A stretch of DNA of 64,000 bases from Sphaerisporangium krabiense (GCF_014200435.1 NZ_JACHBR010000004.1:58083-122082); one strand, 5' to 3'; counted from the stretch's first letter, positions 17,424 to 26,206 are shown. Numbers and translations are program-made. The notes: generated by a model not told the origin, from the letters alone.

Positions 17424-18245
17424 TTGCCCCCCATGAAGGAAACAGGATCGCCCCAATCCCCACACGCATTCTTCGCGGCCGAACTCCGACGGCACCGAGA
17501 GGCCGCCCGCCTCTCCCAGCGAGCGCTGGCCTCGCGCATGGGCTTCTCGGAGTCGCTGGTCGCCATGGTCGAAACCCTCCGGCGCCCCCCGACCGACGAC
17601 TTCGCCAAGGCCTGCGACAGGGCTCTCAACCTGGACGGCACCATGACCCGTCTCTACGTCGCCATGGCGTGGGACAAGGCCGTGGCACACCTCAGACCAT
17701 GGCTCGACGAGGAAGAAGACGCCGAAGCGCTCCGAAGCTGGGAGCCGAACCTCGTCCCGGGTCTCCTCCAAACCGAGGCGTACGCCCGTGCGATGTTCTC
17801 AACGGCCCCCGCCATCACCTCAGAGGAGGTCGAGGACCGGCTGGCAAGCCGCATGCGGCGGCAGTCGATCCTGCACAGATACAAGCCACCGATGGTCACC
17901 TTCCTCATGGACGAGGCAGTGATCCGGCGTCGTGTAGGGAGCGCGGAGATCATGCGCGAGCAGATGATGCTCCTGCTGGAAATAGCCGAGCGTTCCAACG
18001 TGACCATCCAGATCGTGCCCTACGACACGGGAGAGCACTGCGGCCTGGCAGGCGGTTTCATCATCGCCGAACGGAACGGGGCCGCCTACGCCGCCTATAC
18101 GGATGCGCAACCGAATGGGCGGACCATCCAGCACCGGCAAATCCTCGCCGAGCTCAGCGCCAGGTATGACACCATCCGCGCCGGAGTTCTACCTTTTAAG
18201 CAGTCACTCCGACTCATAGAGGAAGTGGTGAACCAAAGTGGCTGA
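17424..18245 (+). CDS. XRE-type HTH regulator with DUF5753 domain, second copy
   Basis: A 273-residue protein. The helix-turn-helix (about residues 17-70) reads 'FFAAELRRHREAARLSQRALASRMGFSESLVAMVE'. DUF5753 starts near 'WEPNLVPGLLQTEAYARAMF' and ends at 'SLRLIEEVVNQ'. The TTG at 17424 has AAAGGA six bases before it. An ATG at 17433 is also possible, so the first three residues are uncertain. It overlaps the following DUF397 gene by 8 bases. Paralogue of the gene at 896-1717, clearly diverged. Confidence 0.9.
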   Translation: MPPMKETGSPQSPHAFFAAELRRHREAARLSQRALASRMGFSESLVAMVETLRRPPTDDFAKACDRALNLDGTMTRLYVAMAWDKAVAHLRPWLDEEEDAEALRSWEPNLVPGLLQTEAYARAMFSTAPAITSEEVEDRLASRMRRQSILHRYKPPMVTFLMDEAVIRRRVGSAEIMREQMMLLLEIAERSNVTIQIVPYDTGEHCGLAGGFIIAERNGAAYAAYTDAQPNGRTIQHRQILAELSARYDTIRAGVLPFKQSLRLIEEVVNQSG

Positions 18246-18441
18246 CCTCCAGGGCGCACACTGGCGCAAGAGCACCTACAGCACCGACAACGGCAACTGT
18301 GTCGAGGTCGCCTCGAACCTCCCCGGCCTCATCGCGGTGAGAGACAGCAAGACCCCCACCACCCCGGCCCTGCTCCTCCCACCAGCCGAGTGGTCCACTT
18401 TCCTGACCCACCTCAAGAACGGCACGATCGCCAGTGAGTGA
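18238..18441 (+). CDS. DUF397 (BldB-like) small protein, first of a tandem pair
   Basis: A 67-residue protein with 'AHWRKSTYSTDNGNCVEVASNLPGL' split across the family core and 'AVRDSKTPTTPALLLPPAEW'. The GTG start lies within the end of the DUF5753 gene (8-base overlap). The next gene is a near-duplicate beginning 8 bases before this stop codon. Tandem copies suggest recent gene duplication. Confidence 0.9.
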   Translation: MADLQGAHWRKSTYSTDNGNCVEVASNLPGLIAVRDSKTPTTPALLLPPAEWSTFLTHLKNGTIASE

Positions 18442-18625
18442 ACTGCAGAACGCCCGGTGGCGTAAGAGCAGCTACAGCACCGACAACGGTGACTGTGTCG
18501 AGGTCGCATCCAACCTCCCCGGCCTCATCGCGGTCAGAGACAGCAAGACACCGGCCACCCCGGCCCTGTTCCTCCCACCCGCCGAGTGGTCCGCGTTCCT
18601 GACCCACCTCAAGAACGGCGCCTGA
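18434..18625 (+). CDS. DUF397 (BldB-like) small protein, second of a tandem pair
   Basis: A 63-residue protein differing from its upstream neighbour at only a few positions in the core ('ARWRKSSYSTDNGDCVEVA', 'AVRDSKTPATPALFLPPAEW'). The GTG start overlaps the upstream gene by 8 bases, continuing the coupled operon. A strong terminator follows at 18648. The pair could bind the single upstream WhiJ-like regulator with different affinities; this is inference. Confidence 0.9.
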   Translation: MSELQNARWRKSSYSTDNGDCVEVASNLPGLIAVRDSKTPATPALFLPPAEWSAFLTHLKNGA

Positions 18626-18647
18626 TCTCCCGCGCGGCAGCACCAGA

Positions 18648-18687
18648 ACGAGGGAGCCCTCACTCAGCCAGAGGAGGGCTCCCTCGT
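18648..18687. terminator. Bidirectional terminator, 14-bp perfect stem
   Basis: Arms at 18648-18661 and 18674-18687 are perfectly complementary with a 12-base loop and end next to GTTT. It lies between the convergent DUF397 gene and the ABC permease gene. Confidence 0.85.
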
Positions 18688-18697
18688 GTTTCCGCCC

Positions 18698-20152
18698 TCA
18701 ACCAGCGACGGAGCGCCGTACATAGGCCACCAGCACGGCGACTCCCCAAAGGGCCTGCGCGGCGAGGTAGCCCCCGAGATGGGCGGGGCGGCCGAGTGCC
18801 GCCTGTAGTGCGGGAAGCGCGCCGAGGAGCGCGATGTCCACGCCGGTCAGCGCCCAGATCACCGGGCCGGAAGGAATGGCCCCCATCCCGGTGTCGATGA
18901 GCGGCATGGCATGGTCGACGGGCTGCCTGCGCGCCATCCGGAGCGCCCCGGCGGCCGCGGCGGGGGCGGTCAGCACGCCCAGGAGGAGCCAGGGGCCGGT
19001 CAGACCCAGCCACGTCAGAGCGAGGGTGGTCCAGACGGCGGCCAGCAGGACGGGTGGGAGGGCCCTGGCCGTCAGCGCTTGGCGGGAGCCCACGCCCAGC
19101 AGCCGGGCGAGGGCGGGGTCGTCGGCGTCGCGCCGGGCTCCCGAGGTGACGGACGCGGCGGCGGCCAGGCCGCCGGCGGCCACCAGGAGCAGCGCGGCCG
19201 CGGGGAACCCGGCGCGCGATGCGACCAGCGGCAGCAGCGTGGCCAGGAGCAGCAGGGCCGGCGGCCCGGGACGGCGGACCAGCCGGCAGGCCTCGATCCA
19301 CGCGAGCGACAGGGGGGCGGGCAGCCGTCCCGGCCAGGGACGGGACCGCAGGTCGCGGGCACGCCAGTGGGTTTCCTCGGCGATCCAGGCCAGCGCACTG
19401 GGGTCCAGGTTCGTCGTGGCCCTGGCCAGGTGACCGGTTCGGGCGGAGGCGGCCAGGAGGATCCGTGCGGGCATCCGGGCGAGGGCCGACCATGCCCGGC
19501 GCAGGAGAAGAGCCGCCGCGGCGGCGCACGCGACGGCGGCGGGTCCGACGGGCACGGAGGGCAGTAGGTGCGGCACCGCGGCGCAGAGGACGGCGACGAG
19601 CACCAGGCCGATCAGCGTGCCCTGCAGCCAGGCGTCCCAGGCGGCGGAGGACTGCGCGAGCACGGCCCAGGCCATGCCGCCGGTGGCGGCCGCCACGCCG
19701 AGGACCAGCGCCGCGACCAGGTGCCCGGAGGCCGCGGTCGCGACCGGCAGCGCCAGGCCCAGCGCCAGACCGGCGGCGATCGAGACCGCGAGCAGGACGA
19801 GGACGGTCCTGCTGAGCACGGAACGGCGGGGCAGCGGCGTGAGAACGAGCCAGGCGGCGTCGGCGGGCGGCACCACCACGGGTCCGAGGGCGCGGGACAG
19901 GGCGAGGAAGGCCGCGTACCCGGCCACGAGCAGCGCCGTCCCGGCGCCGACCTGCGCGGGGCCGGCCTGCCTGGCGGCCGTGGTGAGCGCGGAGCCGACG
20001 GGCTTGACGGCGATCGCGGCCGCGACGAGCAGAGCGAAGACGGTGACGTAACGGTCGGCCCAGCTCTTCGGGGGCCGGCCCGACCGGACGAGAGCCCGGA
20101 TCTCCACAGTCGGGGGCCGACCCGACCGGACGAGAGCCTGGATCTGCTTCAC
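18698..20152 (-). CDS. ABC exporter membrane subunit (DUF6297-like)
   Basis: A 484-residue protein with about 10-12 hydrophobic segments and no enzymatic domain. It follows an ABC ATPase with a 4-base ATGA overlap, so it is the permease partner. The cytoplasmic N-terminus contains an imperfect 14-residue tandem repeat ('RALVRSGRPP' twice) encoded by a 42-base duplication at 20069-20145. The family name DUF6297 is my best guess. The transported substrate is unknown; small dedicated exporters like this often move peptides or lipophilic compounds. Confidence 0.75.
   Translation of the reverse strand: MKQIQALVRSGRPPTVEIRALVRSGRPPKSWADRYVTVFALLVAAAIAVKPVGSALTTAARQAGPAQVGAGTALLVAGYAAFLALSRALGPVVVPPADAAWLVLTPLPRRSVLSRTVLVLLAVSIAAGLALGLALPVATAASGHLVAALVLGVAAATGGMAWAVLAQSSAAWDAWLQGTLIGLVLVAVLCAAVPHLLPSVPVGPAAVACAAAAALLLRRAWSALARMPARILLAASARTGHLARATTNLDPSALAWIAEETHWRARDLRSRPWPGRLPAPLSLAWIEACRLVRRPGPPALLLLATLLPLVASRAGFPAAALLLVAAGGLAAAASVTSGARRDADDPALARLLGVGSRQALTARALPPVLLAAVWTTLALTWLGLTGPWLLLGVLTAPAAAAGALRMARRQPVDHAMPLIDTGMGAIPSGPVIWALTGVDIALLGALPALQAALGRPAHLGGYLAAQALWGVAVLVAYVRRSVAG
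20069..20145. repeat. 42-base direct duplication inside the permease gene
   Basis: A 35-base segment at 20069-20103 recurs at 20111-20145 with two mismatches, a period of 42 bases. It keeps the reading frame and adds 14 residues near the N-terminus. Confidence 0.85.
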
Positions 20153-20760
20153 AGCTCGATCCTCCTGGCGCCGGGGACCTGGGCGAGCCGGAGGTCGTGG
20201 GTGGCCATCACCACGGTGCCGCCCGCCGCCGCGTACTCCCTCAAGATCTCCCCCAGCCGCACGCGGAACTCCGCGTCCAAGCCCCGCTCGGGCTCGTCCA
20301 GCAAGAGGATCCGGCTCGGCCGTACCAGGGCCATCGCGAGCGAGAGGCGCTGCCGCTGGCCGGTGGACAGCCGCAGGGGCGCCATGTCGGCGCGCCCGGC
20401 CAGGTCGAACAGGTCCAGCGCCCGCTCCGGGGTCAGGCGGGGCGGGCGATGAACGGCGGCCATGAGGTCCAGGTGTTCCCGCACGGTCAGCCCGGGGTAC
20501 CAGGCGGGCTCGTCGGCGACCAGGGCGACCTCACGCCAGAAGGCCGCCTCGTCCGACGGCGGCCCGTCCATGACCGTCAGCTCTCCGGCCACGGGATCGA
20601 GCAGCCCGGCCAGGCAGCGCAGCAGGGTCGACTTGCCCACGCCGTTCTGCCCCGTGATGGCCACGATCTCCCCCGGGGCGGCGGTGAGGTCGAGACCGCT
20701 CAGAATCGGATTACCGCTGAGCTCCACGGCCAGCCCCACGGCATTGATCACTTCGGACAT
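20149..20760 (-). CDS. ABC transporter ATP-binding protein
   Basis: A 203-residue ATPase. Walker A 'GQNGVGKST' is at residues 37-45, signature 'LSTGQRQRL' at 131-139 and Walker B 'ILLLDEP' at 151-157. The C-terminal switch His is in 'VVMATHDLRLAQ'. The Q-loop position reads 'VADEPAW', without Gln, as in a group of small export ATPases. It is upstream of and coupled to the permease gene through a 4-base overlap. Together they would form an exporter of (ATPase-permease)2 type. Confidence 0.9.
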   Translation of the reverse strand: MSEVINAVGLAVELSGNPILSGLDLTAAPGEIVAITGQNGVGKSTLLRCLAGLLDPVAGELTVMDGPPSDEAAFWREVALVADEPAWYPGLTVREHLDLMAAVHRPPRLTPERALDLFDLAGRADMAPLRLSTGQRQRLSLAMALVRPSRILLLDEPERGLDAEFRVRLGEILREYAAAGGTVVMATHDLRLAQVPGARRIEL

Positions 20761-20848
20761 GCTTCAGACACTATGCGCCGCGCGCCCACGGCCGAGGGGC
20801 CGCATCCGTACCGGAGGCGGCCCCTTCCTCTTCCCGGTCCCTGTCCGT

Positions 20849-22420
20849 TCATCTCTCGTGCCCGCCGCGCCGGACGAGCAGGGCGAGCAGCGCGCTCACC
20901 GTGGCCGCCGCGGCGCCGACCCACATCGCCGTGTGCAGGCCGGTCATGAACGCCCGCGCCGAGGCGTCGGCGACCGCCGCGGCGACCTGGCCGTGCACGC
21001 CGGGAACGATCGGCGGGAGGCCCTGGCCGACCGTGCCCGGGGAGGCGGCCACGCGGGCGGCGACCTCGCCGGGCACCCCCGCGCCGGCGAGCGCGTCCGG
21101 CAGCGCGCCGGCGACGGCGCCGGCGACCACCGATCCGAACACGGTGGTGCCGAGGACGCCGCCGAGCTGGTTCGCCGTCGTCTGGAGGCCGCCGGCGACG
21201 CCGCCGAGCTCGACGGGCGCGTTCGCGACGATGGCCTCGGTCGAAGCGACGATCACCAGCCCCATGCCGAGCCCCAGGGTCACCAGGTACGGCCACTGCC
21301 CGCCGTAGGGCGAGGCGGCCTCCAGGCCGGTGAATCCGTAGAAGGTGCCGGCGAGCAGGAGCATGCCGCCGAACAGCGGCCAGCGGGGGCCGAGCCTTCC
21401 GGTGAGGAAGCCGCCGAGCGGCGCGCTGACCGCGAAGACCGCGGTCAGCGGCAGCATCCGCAGCCCGGTCTCAAGGGGGCTGTAGTGGTGCACGTTCTGC
21501 AGGTAGAGGCCGATGAAGAACAGCACGCCGTACAGCGCGAAGTTCCCGGAGATCACCAGCGCGACGCCCAGGGACAGCGAGCGGGACCGGAACAGCGACA
21601 ACGGCAGCAGCGGGTCGGCCGCGCGGCGCTCGCGCACGACGAACAGGCCGAGGACGGCCAGGCCGGCGAGGCCGGGAAGGAGCACGGACGAGGAGCCCCA
21701 GCCGTGCCGCTGCGTCAGGATCAGCGACCAGACGACCAGCAACAGGCCGCCGGACAGCAGGGCCGCTCCGGACAGGTCCATGCCCCCCGCGCGGGTGCTC
21801 GCGCGCGACTCCGGCACCCGGCGGACGGTGAGGAGCACGGCGGCCAGGCCCAGGGGGAGGTTCAGCACGAAGATCGCCTGCCAGGAGACGTGCTCGACGA
21901 GCAGGCCGCCGACGATGGGGCCGGAGGCCGCGGCGAGCGCGGAGGCGCCTCCCCAGGCGCCGATCGCGCGGTCGAGTCCGGCCGGAGGGAAGGCCGCGCG
22001 CAGGAGCGCCAGCGTGTTGGGCACCAGCATCGCCCCGGCGAGGCCCTGGAGCACGCGGAACGCGACCAGGACCTCGGTCGAGGGCGACAGGGCGCAGCCG
22101 AGCGAGGTGAGCGCGAAGCCGGCGACGCCGATCAGGAAGACGCGCCGCCGGCCGAAGCGGTCGCCGCACTTGCCGCCGAGGACGAGCGCGACGGCCAGGG
22201 CGAGGAGGTAGCCGTTCGTCACCCACTGCAGGCCGGCCAGGGAAGCGCCGAGATCCCTGCCGATGGTGGGGTTGGCGACGTGGACGATGGTGCCGTCGAG
22301 GCTGACCATCATGACGCCGAGAGCGACCGCGGCGAGCGTGAGCCGGCGCCGTCGCGGCGACGGGTAGGCGGCCTCCGTCGCAGAGGGGGCGACAGGTGGG
22401 TGGAGGTCAGAGGTGCTCAT
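20849..22420 (-). CDS. MFS drug-efflux transporter, DHA2 (EmrB/QacA) type
   Basis: A 523-residue protein with about 14 predicted membrane segments. 'VSLDGTIVHVANPTIGRDLG' (TM1 region, with the Asp of motif D1), 'GGKCGDRFGRRRVF' (motif A) and 'RVLQGLAGAMLVPNTLAL' (motif B) are clear. DHA2 pumps export cationic or lipophilic drugs using the proton gradient. It is divergent from a TetR gene with a perfect dyad between them, so it is probably the regulated target. The start at 22420 is 35 bases from the dyad. Confidence 0.9.
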   Translation of the reverse strand: MSTSDLHPPVAPSATEAAYPSPRRRRLTLAAVALGVMMVSLDGTIVHVANPTIGRDLGASLAGLQWVTNGYLLALAVALVLGGKCGDRFGRRRVFLIGVAGFALTSLGCALSPSTEVLVAFRVLQGLAGAMLVPNTLALLRAAFPPAGLDRAIGAWGGASALAAASGPIVGGLLVEHVSWQAIFVLNLPLGLAAVLLTVRRVPESRASTRAGGMDLSGAALLSGGLLLVVWSLILTQRHGWGSSSVLLPGLAGLAVLGLFVVRERRAADPLLPLSLFRSRSLSLGVALVISGNFALYGVLFFIGLYLQNVHHYSPLETGLRMLPLTAVFAVSAPLGGFLTGRLGPRWPLFGGMLLLAGTFYGFTGLEAASPYGGQWPYLVTLGLGMGLVIVASTEAIVANAPVELGGVAGGLQTTANQLGGVLGTTVFGSVVAGAVAGALPDALAGAGVPGEVAARVAASPGTVGQGLPPIVPGVHGQVAAAVADASARAFMTGLHTAMWVGAAAATVSALLALLVRRGGHER

Positions 22421-22454
22421 GGCGAAAAGACTCCAGCGGGGACATGGGCGAGTT

Positions 22455-22478
22455 AAGTGGTACGGGACAGTACCACTT
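22455..22478. promoter_or_regulatory. TetR operator-like palindrome between the MFS and TetR genes
   Basis: AAGTGGTAC-GGGACA-GTACCACTT is a perfect 9-bp dyad with a 6-base centre. A further half-site, TTCCACTT, lies at 22491-22498. The site sits 35 bases from the pump start and 48 bases from the regulator start, well placed to control both. Confidence 0.75.
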
Positions 22479-22525
22479 GGTACTCCGCTGTTCCACTTTT
22501 CGCGTGGCACCGCCAGAGTTCTCCT

Positions 22526-23086
22526 ATGAGCAGCAAGAACCTTCGCTCCGACGCCAGACGGAACCGGGACGCCGTGCTGGCCACCGCGATGCGCGTGCTC
22601 GGCCAGAAGCCCGACGCGAGCATCCAGGAGATCGCCGACGCCTCCGGAGTCGGCCGCACCACCGTCTACCGGAACTTCCCGGCACGCGAGGACCTGGCCC
22701 GCGCCCTGTTCGCGGTGGTGGTCGAGGAGCAGCGCGCCATCGTCGCCGCGGCCGTCGCCCAGGGCGGCACCGCCGCGGAGATCCTGCGCCGCCTCGGGCC
22801 GGAGATCCTCGCGGTCGGCGAGCGCTACCGCTTCCTCGACGTGCACCGCGACCTCGTCACCGAGGATCCGCACGAGCGCCCCGGCCCGGAGGACCCCTTG
22901 CTGACCTGGCTCACGGCCGCGCACGAGTCCGGCGCGATCCACGCCGGACTGCCGCCGCACTGGGCGTACGCGATGGTCCGCGCACTCGCCGTCGGCGCGA
23001 ATGAGGAGGTCGCCGCCGGGCGCGCAAGCCCGGCGGAAGCGGGCCGCCTGCTCGGCGAGACACTGGTCCGGACCTTCACGGCCTAG
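22526..23086 (+). CDS. TetR-family transcriptional regulator
   Basis: A 186-residue repressor. The helix-turn-helix 'ASIQEIADASGVGRTTVYRNFPAREDLARALF' spans about residues 28-60. The C-terminal part is an all-helical ligand-binding domain. The ATG at 22526 is preferred over one 23 codons upstream because the latter would lie inside the operator-like dyad. It is divergent from the DHA2 pump and almost certainly represses it until a drug-like ligand binds. Autoregulation is likely from the shared dyad. Confidence 0.9.
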   Translation: MSSKNLRSDARRNRDAVLATAMRVLGQKPDASIQEIADASGVGRTTVYRNFPAREDLARALFAVVVEEQRAIVAAAVAQGGTAAEILRRLGPEILAVGERYRFLDVHRDLVTEDPHERPGPEDPLLTWLTAAHESGAIHAGLPPHWAYAMVRALAVGANEEVAAGRASPAEAGRLLGETLVRTFTA

Positions 23087-23479
23087 CCGCCGGTCGACCG
23101 GTACATCGCCGCCTTCCTTGACCGAGGCGAGGAGGACGATGCGGGCGGTGGTGCGGACGGCGGCGCAAGGAGTGATGCCGCGCTGGAAAGGCGCACCGGG
23201 CTTCCTGGTGACCGGGGTCATCGAGGTCAAGTCGCCGCACAGGCTGGAGCGCGACACGCCGTCGGGGCGGGTGCGCTAGGGGCTCGGTCGGGGCGCCGGG
23301 CATGGTGGGCGGCTCCTGGTCGCGCATGCCTGCCCGCCCGGGGAACGCGCGCCGGCGCGGGTCGCCTGGCGTGCGCGCATCGGGCGGCTGACGGAACGTC
23401 CGCGCGACCGGCTTAAGTGATCGGATAGTCACGCTCGGTTACGATAAAAGCCTGAAGATCGACGGCCGAGGAGAAAGCC
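23087..23479. other. Intergenic stretch after TetR, no convincing gene
   Basis: A 46-residue open frame from the ATG near 23139 has a GAGGAGG-like ribosome site, but its product ('MRAVVRTAAQGV...') stops early. It could be the 5' scrap of an oxidoreductase gene. Nothing else is recognisable. The AT-richer segment 23412-23455 probably holds the promoter of the secreted-protein gene. Confidence 0.35.
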
Positions 23480-23842
23480 ATGCGACGTACCCTGACCACC
23501 CTCAGCGTGCTGCTCGCCGCCGCGCCCCTCCCTTTGATGGCCCTGTGCCCCGCGTCGGCGGCCGGGCGGGGGAACGGCGACGCCGACGGCGACATCGTGG
23601 TGGAGACCGCCAGCCTGCCCCGCACCAGGTTCTCGCACCCCGCGCCCGGGTGCTACTCGCTCCCCAAATTCCCGCTGCTGAGCACCGTCACGGTCACCAA
23701 CGGCAGCAACACCGACGTGATCATCTACTCCGGCGAACAGTGCAGGCCCGGCTTCCTACGCCCGGCCACCCGCATACGCGCCGGCACCTCCTCCCGCCAC
23801 ACCCTCACAGGCGCCTACAGCCTCATGGTCGACAACCCCTGA
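23480..23842 (+). CDS. Small secreted hypothetical protein
   Basis: A 120-residue protein with a typical Sec signal: Arg-Arg start, a hydrophobic core 'LSVLLAAAPLPLMAL' and cleavage near 'ASAAG' (about residue 28). The mature part (about 92 residues) has two cysteines ('PGCYSLP', 'EQCRPG') that could form one disulfide. Its beta-rich composition suggests a small extracellular domain. The family is not recognised. A GAGGAGAAAG ribosome site precedes the ATG. It marks the left side of the accessory stretch. Confidence 0.65.
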   Translation: MRRTLTTLSVLLAAAPLPLMALCPASAAGRGNGDADGDIVVETASLPRTRFSHPAPGCYSLPKFPLLSTVTVTNGSNTDVIIYSGEQCRPGFLRPATRIRAGTSSRHTLTGAYSLMVDNP

Positions 23843-24337
23843 CCGAACCGGCCACCCGGCGGGGCCTGACGTGACCCCACGGGCTTCGCCATCGCCTCGC
23901 GACGGTCAACCGGGCTCCCCCCTCAGCGTCCAACGACGGTCGACGCCACATTCGAGTTGCCGACCGCGAGGCGGCGGCGCACAGGACTGGTCCCTGGTCC
24001 TGCGCAGCCACCGGCCCGGGACGCCGCCAACCTGCGGACACGGGTGGCGATGACGGCGCCCCCGGAGCGGCGACCGGAGAACGATACCCGGCCGTTACTC
24101 ATCGTGGAGCCTGCGCCGCTTGGCGCCGCCATGGCCCACTGGCCGTGCTCGAGTTCCTGGCTGGTACGACCCGCCGCCCGCTGGCTGCTCCTCCCGGTTG
24201 AGCAGGGCGGCCGGCCCACCACAGAGGGCCGCCCGGTACCAGGAGCCCGTCTCAAGGCCACCTAGATCACCAGCCCGCGCGATACCTCCATCATGAGCGG
24301 CCGATACGCCTTCTAAGAGACTGGCAGCGCTTTGATG
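23843..24337. other. Non-coding stretch
   Basis: No open frame here has a plausible start, ribosome site and protein-like composition. It begins the region where GC content falls visibly. Confidence 0.5.
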
Positions 24338-24819
24338 TCAGTCATCGTCCGCGAACCAGGCCATGATTGTGATGGGCCCGTCACCGGACCGTTCTTGGAA
24401 CGCATAGACATCTACCTCGCGATCATCGATCCTCCCCGAGACCGCCACGGCGTCCTGGTCAGACTCCGCCTGCTCACGGACTTTCGCTTCCGGTAAGGGA
24501 GTCCATGCCGGGGAGGCGAACCCGCGCAGAGCTTTCTCGATCGACGTGCCGCGCAGTTCCACCTCCACCGATGCGCCTCTTTCCGGAGGCTCACAGCCGT
24601 GCCCGCCTTCGATGTCGTCAGGTCGTACGGAGGGCAGGTGCGGTGCGATCACGTCTGCGAGTCTCTCGTTGTCGGCGGCCGCTTTCGCGACGCATGCCGG
24701 ATCCGGCCTCTCGAAGGCGAAGTCAAGGAATGACTTCGCCCTCTGAAGGTGAAGACGACGAGTGCGGCCACCACAAAAAACGCCGTCGCGACGATGGTGT
24801 TCACCGTTCGTGTGCGCAT
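24338..24819 (-). pseudogene. Frameshifted membrane-anchored hypothetical protein
   Basis: The ATG at 24819 opens a good signal-anchor ('MRTRTVNTIVATAFFVVAAL', then 'VVFTF'). The same frame soon becomes Arg/Ser-rich nonsense and stops. A second frame takes over near 24735 with coherent sequence ('DFAFERPDPACVAKAAADNE', 'RLADVIAPHLPSVRPDD') and runs to the stop at 24338 ('ITIMAWFADDD'). The span is 482 bases, not a multiple of three, so one indel separates the frames. Either the gene is broken or the base call is wrong. The function is unknown. The stop codon of another fragment lies just upstream. Confidence 0.5.
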
Positions 24820-24831
24820 CTTGCCGCCTGT

Positions 24832-25122
24832 CTAGAAAAATCGATACCAGTGCTTCTCGTCGTGAACAGCCTCAACGCAGCTCTCTGGAGTCCCACAGTG
24901 ACTGGCAGAGGCCGTGCACGAATTTCCAGTATCTGGCACCTTCTGCCCCCGTGTACCGGAACCGTAGCGGATGGATCTCAACACATCGAGATACTCCTGA
25001 GCCGCTTTCTGCACGACAGCGTTGTTGTGCCGGTCGATCTTTGTGTCCTTCCGCACCTTGGGCTTCGACATATCGTTGCAGTGGCTATAGGTCGTCCCGC
25101 CACTGACCGTTCTGGTGACTCA
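24832..25122 (-). pseudogene. Remnant of a hypothetical gene interrupted by an in-frame stop
   Basis: From an ATG at 25071 a 79-residue coherent frame reads 'MSKPKVRKDTKIDRHNNAVV' and ends 'DEKHWYRFF'. The same frame continues upstream through sensible sequence ('VTRTVSGGTTYSHCND') to a TGA at 25122-25120, and beyond that stop ('PGDSVVRY'). This suggests a once longer protein cut by a nonsense codon. It is 12 bases upstream of the frameshifted gene at 24819, so both may have formed one operon. No family is recognised. Confidence 0.4.
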
Positions 25123-25646
25123 ATACCGGACGACGGAGTCGCCAGGCCACCGACAACGCCAACACTTGCGAAGACTCAGTCGAGTTATGTCCTTACCAAC
25201 GATTAGAACTCGCGGACAAGATCTTCTGTTTCGGCCACAGCTAGACTCATGATGGGAGCCACCGAAATCTACGCTTTACCACCCTGGTCCGTGTCACCTC
25301 TTATGGGCAGGGGCTGCGAAGGGATCCGCGGCCGCCTCCCCGTGGTCGGCCAGAGTCCAGACGCCGGACGGCGAGTCTCCGCAGTGCCAAGACGGCGACG
25401 AGGAGGTCTCGGGCGCTCTAAGCCCGTACGGGCGAGCCATTAGTCCAGTCCCTCTGAGCAAGAACACACGCCACCTCCACCCGGTTCTCCGGCATTCGGT
25501 CATCGCATCCATGAGGGCGGTGGCGTAGAAGCGGCGATACGCCGTACAGCACGAGCCAGCCCGATTCAAGCAGGTCAGAGCTGGGCTGCGCGGGCCCTTC
25601 TGAACTGCCCCAGTCACGGTGGCCCGGCGCCGTTGGACTGACGGCC
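25123..25646. other. Decayed stretch with a small-protein remnant
   Basis: No intact gene. On the minus strand 'GWLVLYG' (25541-25561) and, in a neighbouring frame, 'YRRFYA' (25522-25539) can be joined by one frameshift. They then resemble a short protein type whose other remnant is at 28360-28581. The reading is suggestive only. Confidence 0.3.
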
Positions 25647-26183
25647 ATGACAGTGCCGCCCTGCGAGCGGGCGCACGATGCGTGCGGGCTATGCAGTCGC
25701 CATGCCGACCTACTCCAGGCGCGCGTCGAACTCGACGCGGTGGGCGCCGCCCTACGCAAGGCCAGCATCGAATACCCGCTCGGCGACCGCGAGGTCAGCG
25801 ACCTCGGTGCCATCTTCCATGGCGTCAAGGAAGCCCGCGACGAGGCCCTGGGGAAGCTTCGGGAAGCGAAGCGCTCCCGTGATCACCACGCTGTTCAGTG
25901 TCAACATCACCGTCAGTGGGATCGTGAGCGCGGTCCCGGCGGCGAGGCGATCCTGGAAGGGCGTCGGGTCCGGCCCCGGCGGATACGTACGCGATGCAGA
26001 ACTTGCTCCACCACTTCGCTGGAACGGGCTGGGCTGATGGCGAAGGGGTTCGCAGCGTTAGGGCCCACGGGGAGGACAGAGCGGTCAGTGGCGCCAGCGT
26101 GCGCAGTACGTTCCGCCTCCCATTTTCGCGGCGCGCATGCAGTTAATCGAGCGCTTGCAATTTTATCGTCAACTGGCGCGTAG
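25647..26183 (+). CDS. Hypothetical protein, possibly only its first 75 residues genuine
   Basis: The first part ('CERAHDACGLCSRHADLLQA' through 'DEALGKLREAKRSR') reads like a soluble helical protein with a CxxC pair and heptad-like character. The later part becomes His/Arg/Pro-rich and looks like out-of-frame translation, while another frame from about 25880 has different coherent sequence. The gene may therefore be frameshifted. There is no clear ribosome site. I do not recognise it. Confidence 0.3.
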   Translation: MTVPPCERAHDACGLCSRHADLLQARVELDAVGAALRKASIEYPLGDREVSDLGAIFHGVKEARDEALGKLREAKRSRDHHAVQCQHHRQWDRERGPGGEAILEGRRVRPRRIRTRCRTCSTTSLERAGLMAKGFAALGPTGRTERSVAPACAVRSASHFRGAHAVNRALAILSSTGA

Positions 26184-26188
26184 GGAGG

Positions 26189-26206
26189 TTATATCTGGAC
26201 ATATAA
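26189..26206. promoter_or_regulatory. AT-rich dyad upstream of the glycine-zipper gene
   Basis: TTATAT-CTGGAC-ATATAA is a perfect 6-bp dyad with a 6-base centre, ending 25 bases before the ATG at 26232. Its AT content is exceptional in this window. It may be an operator overlapping the -10 region. Confidence 0.45.
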
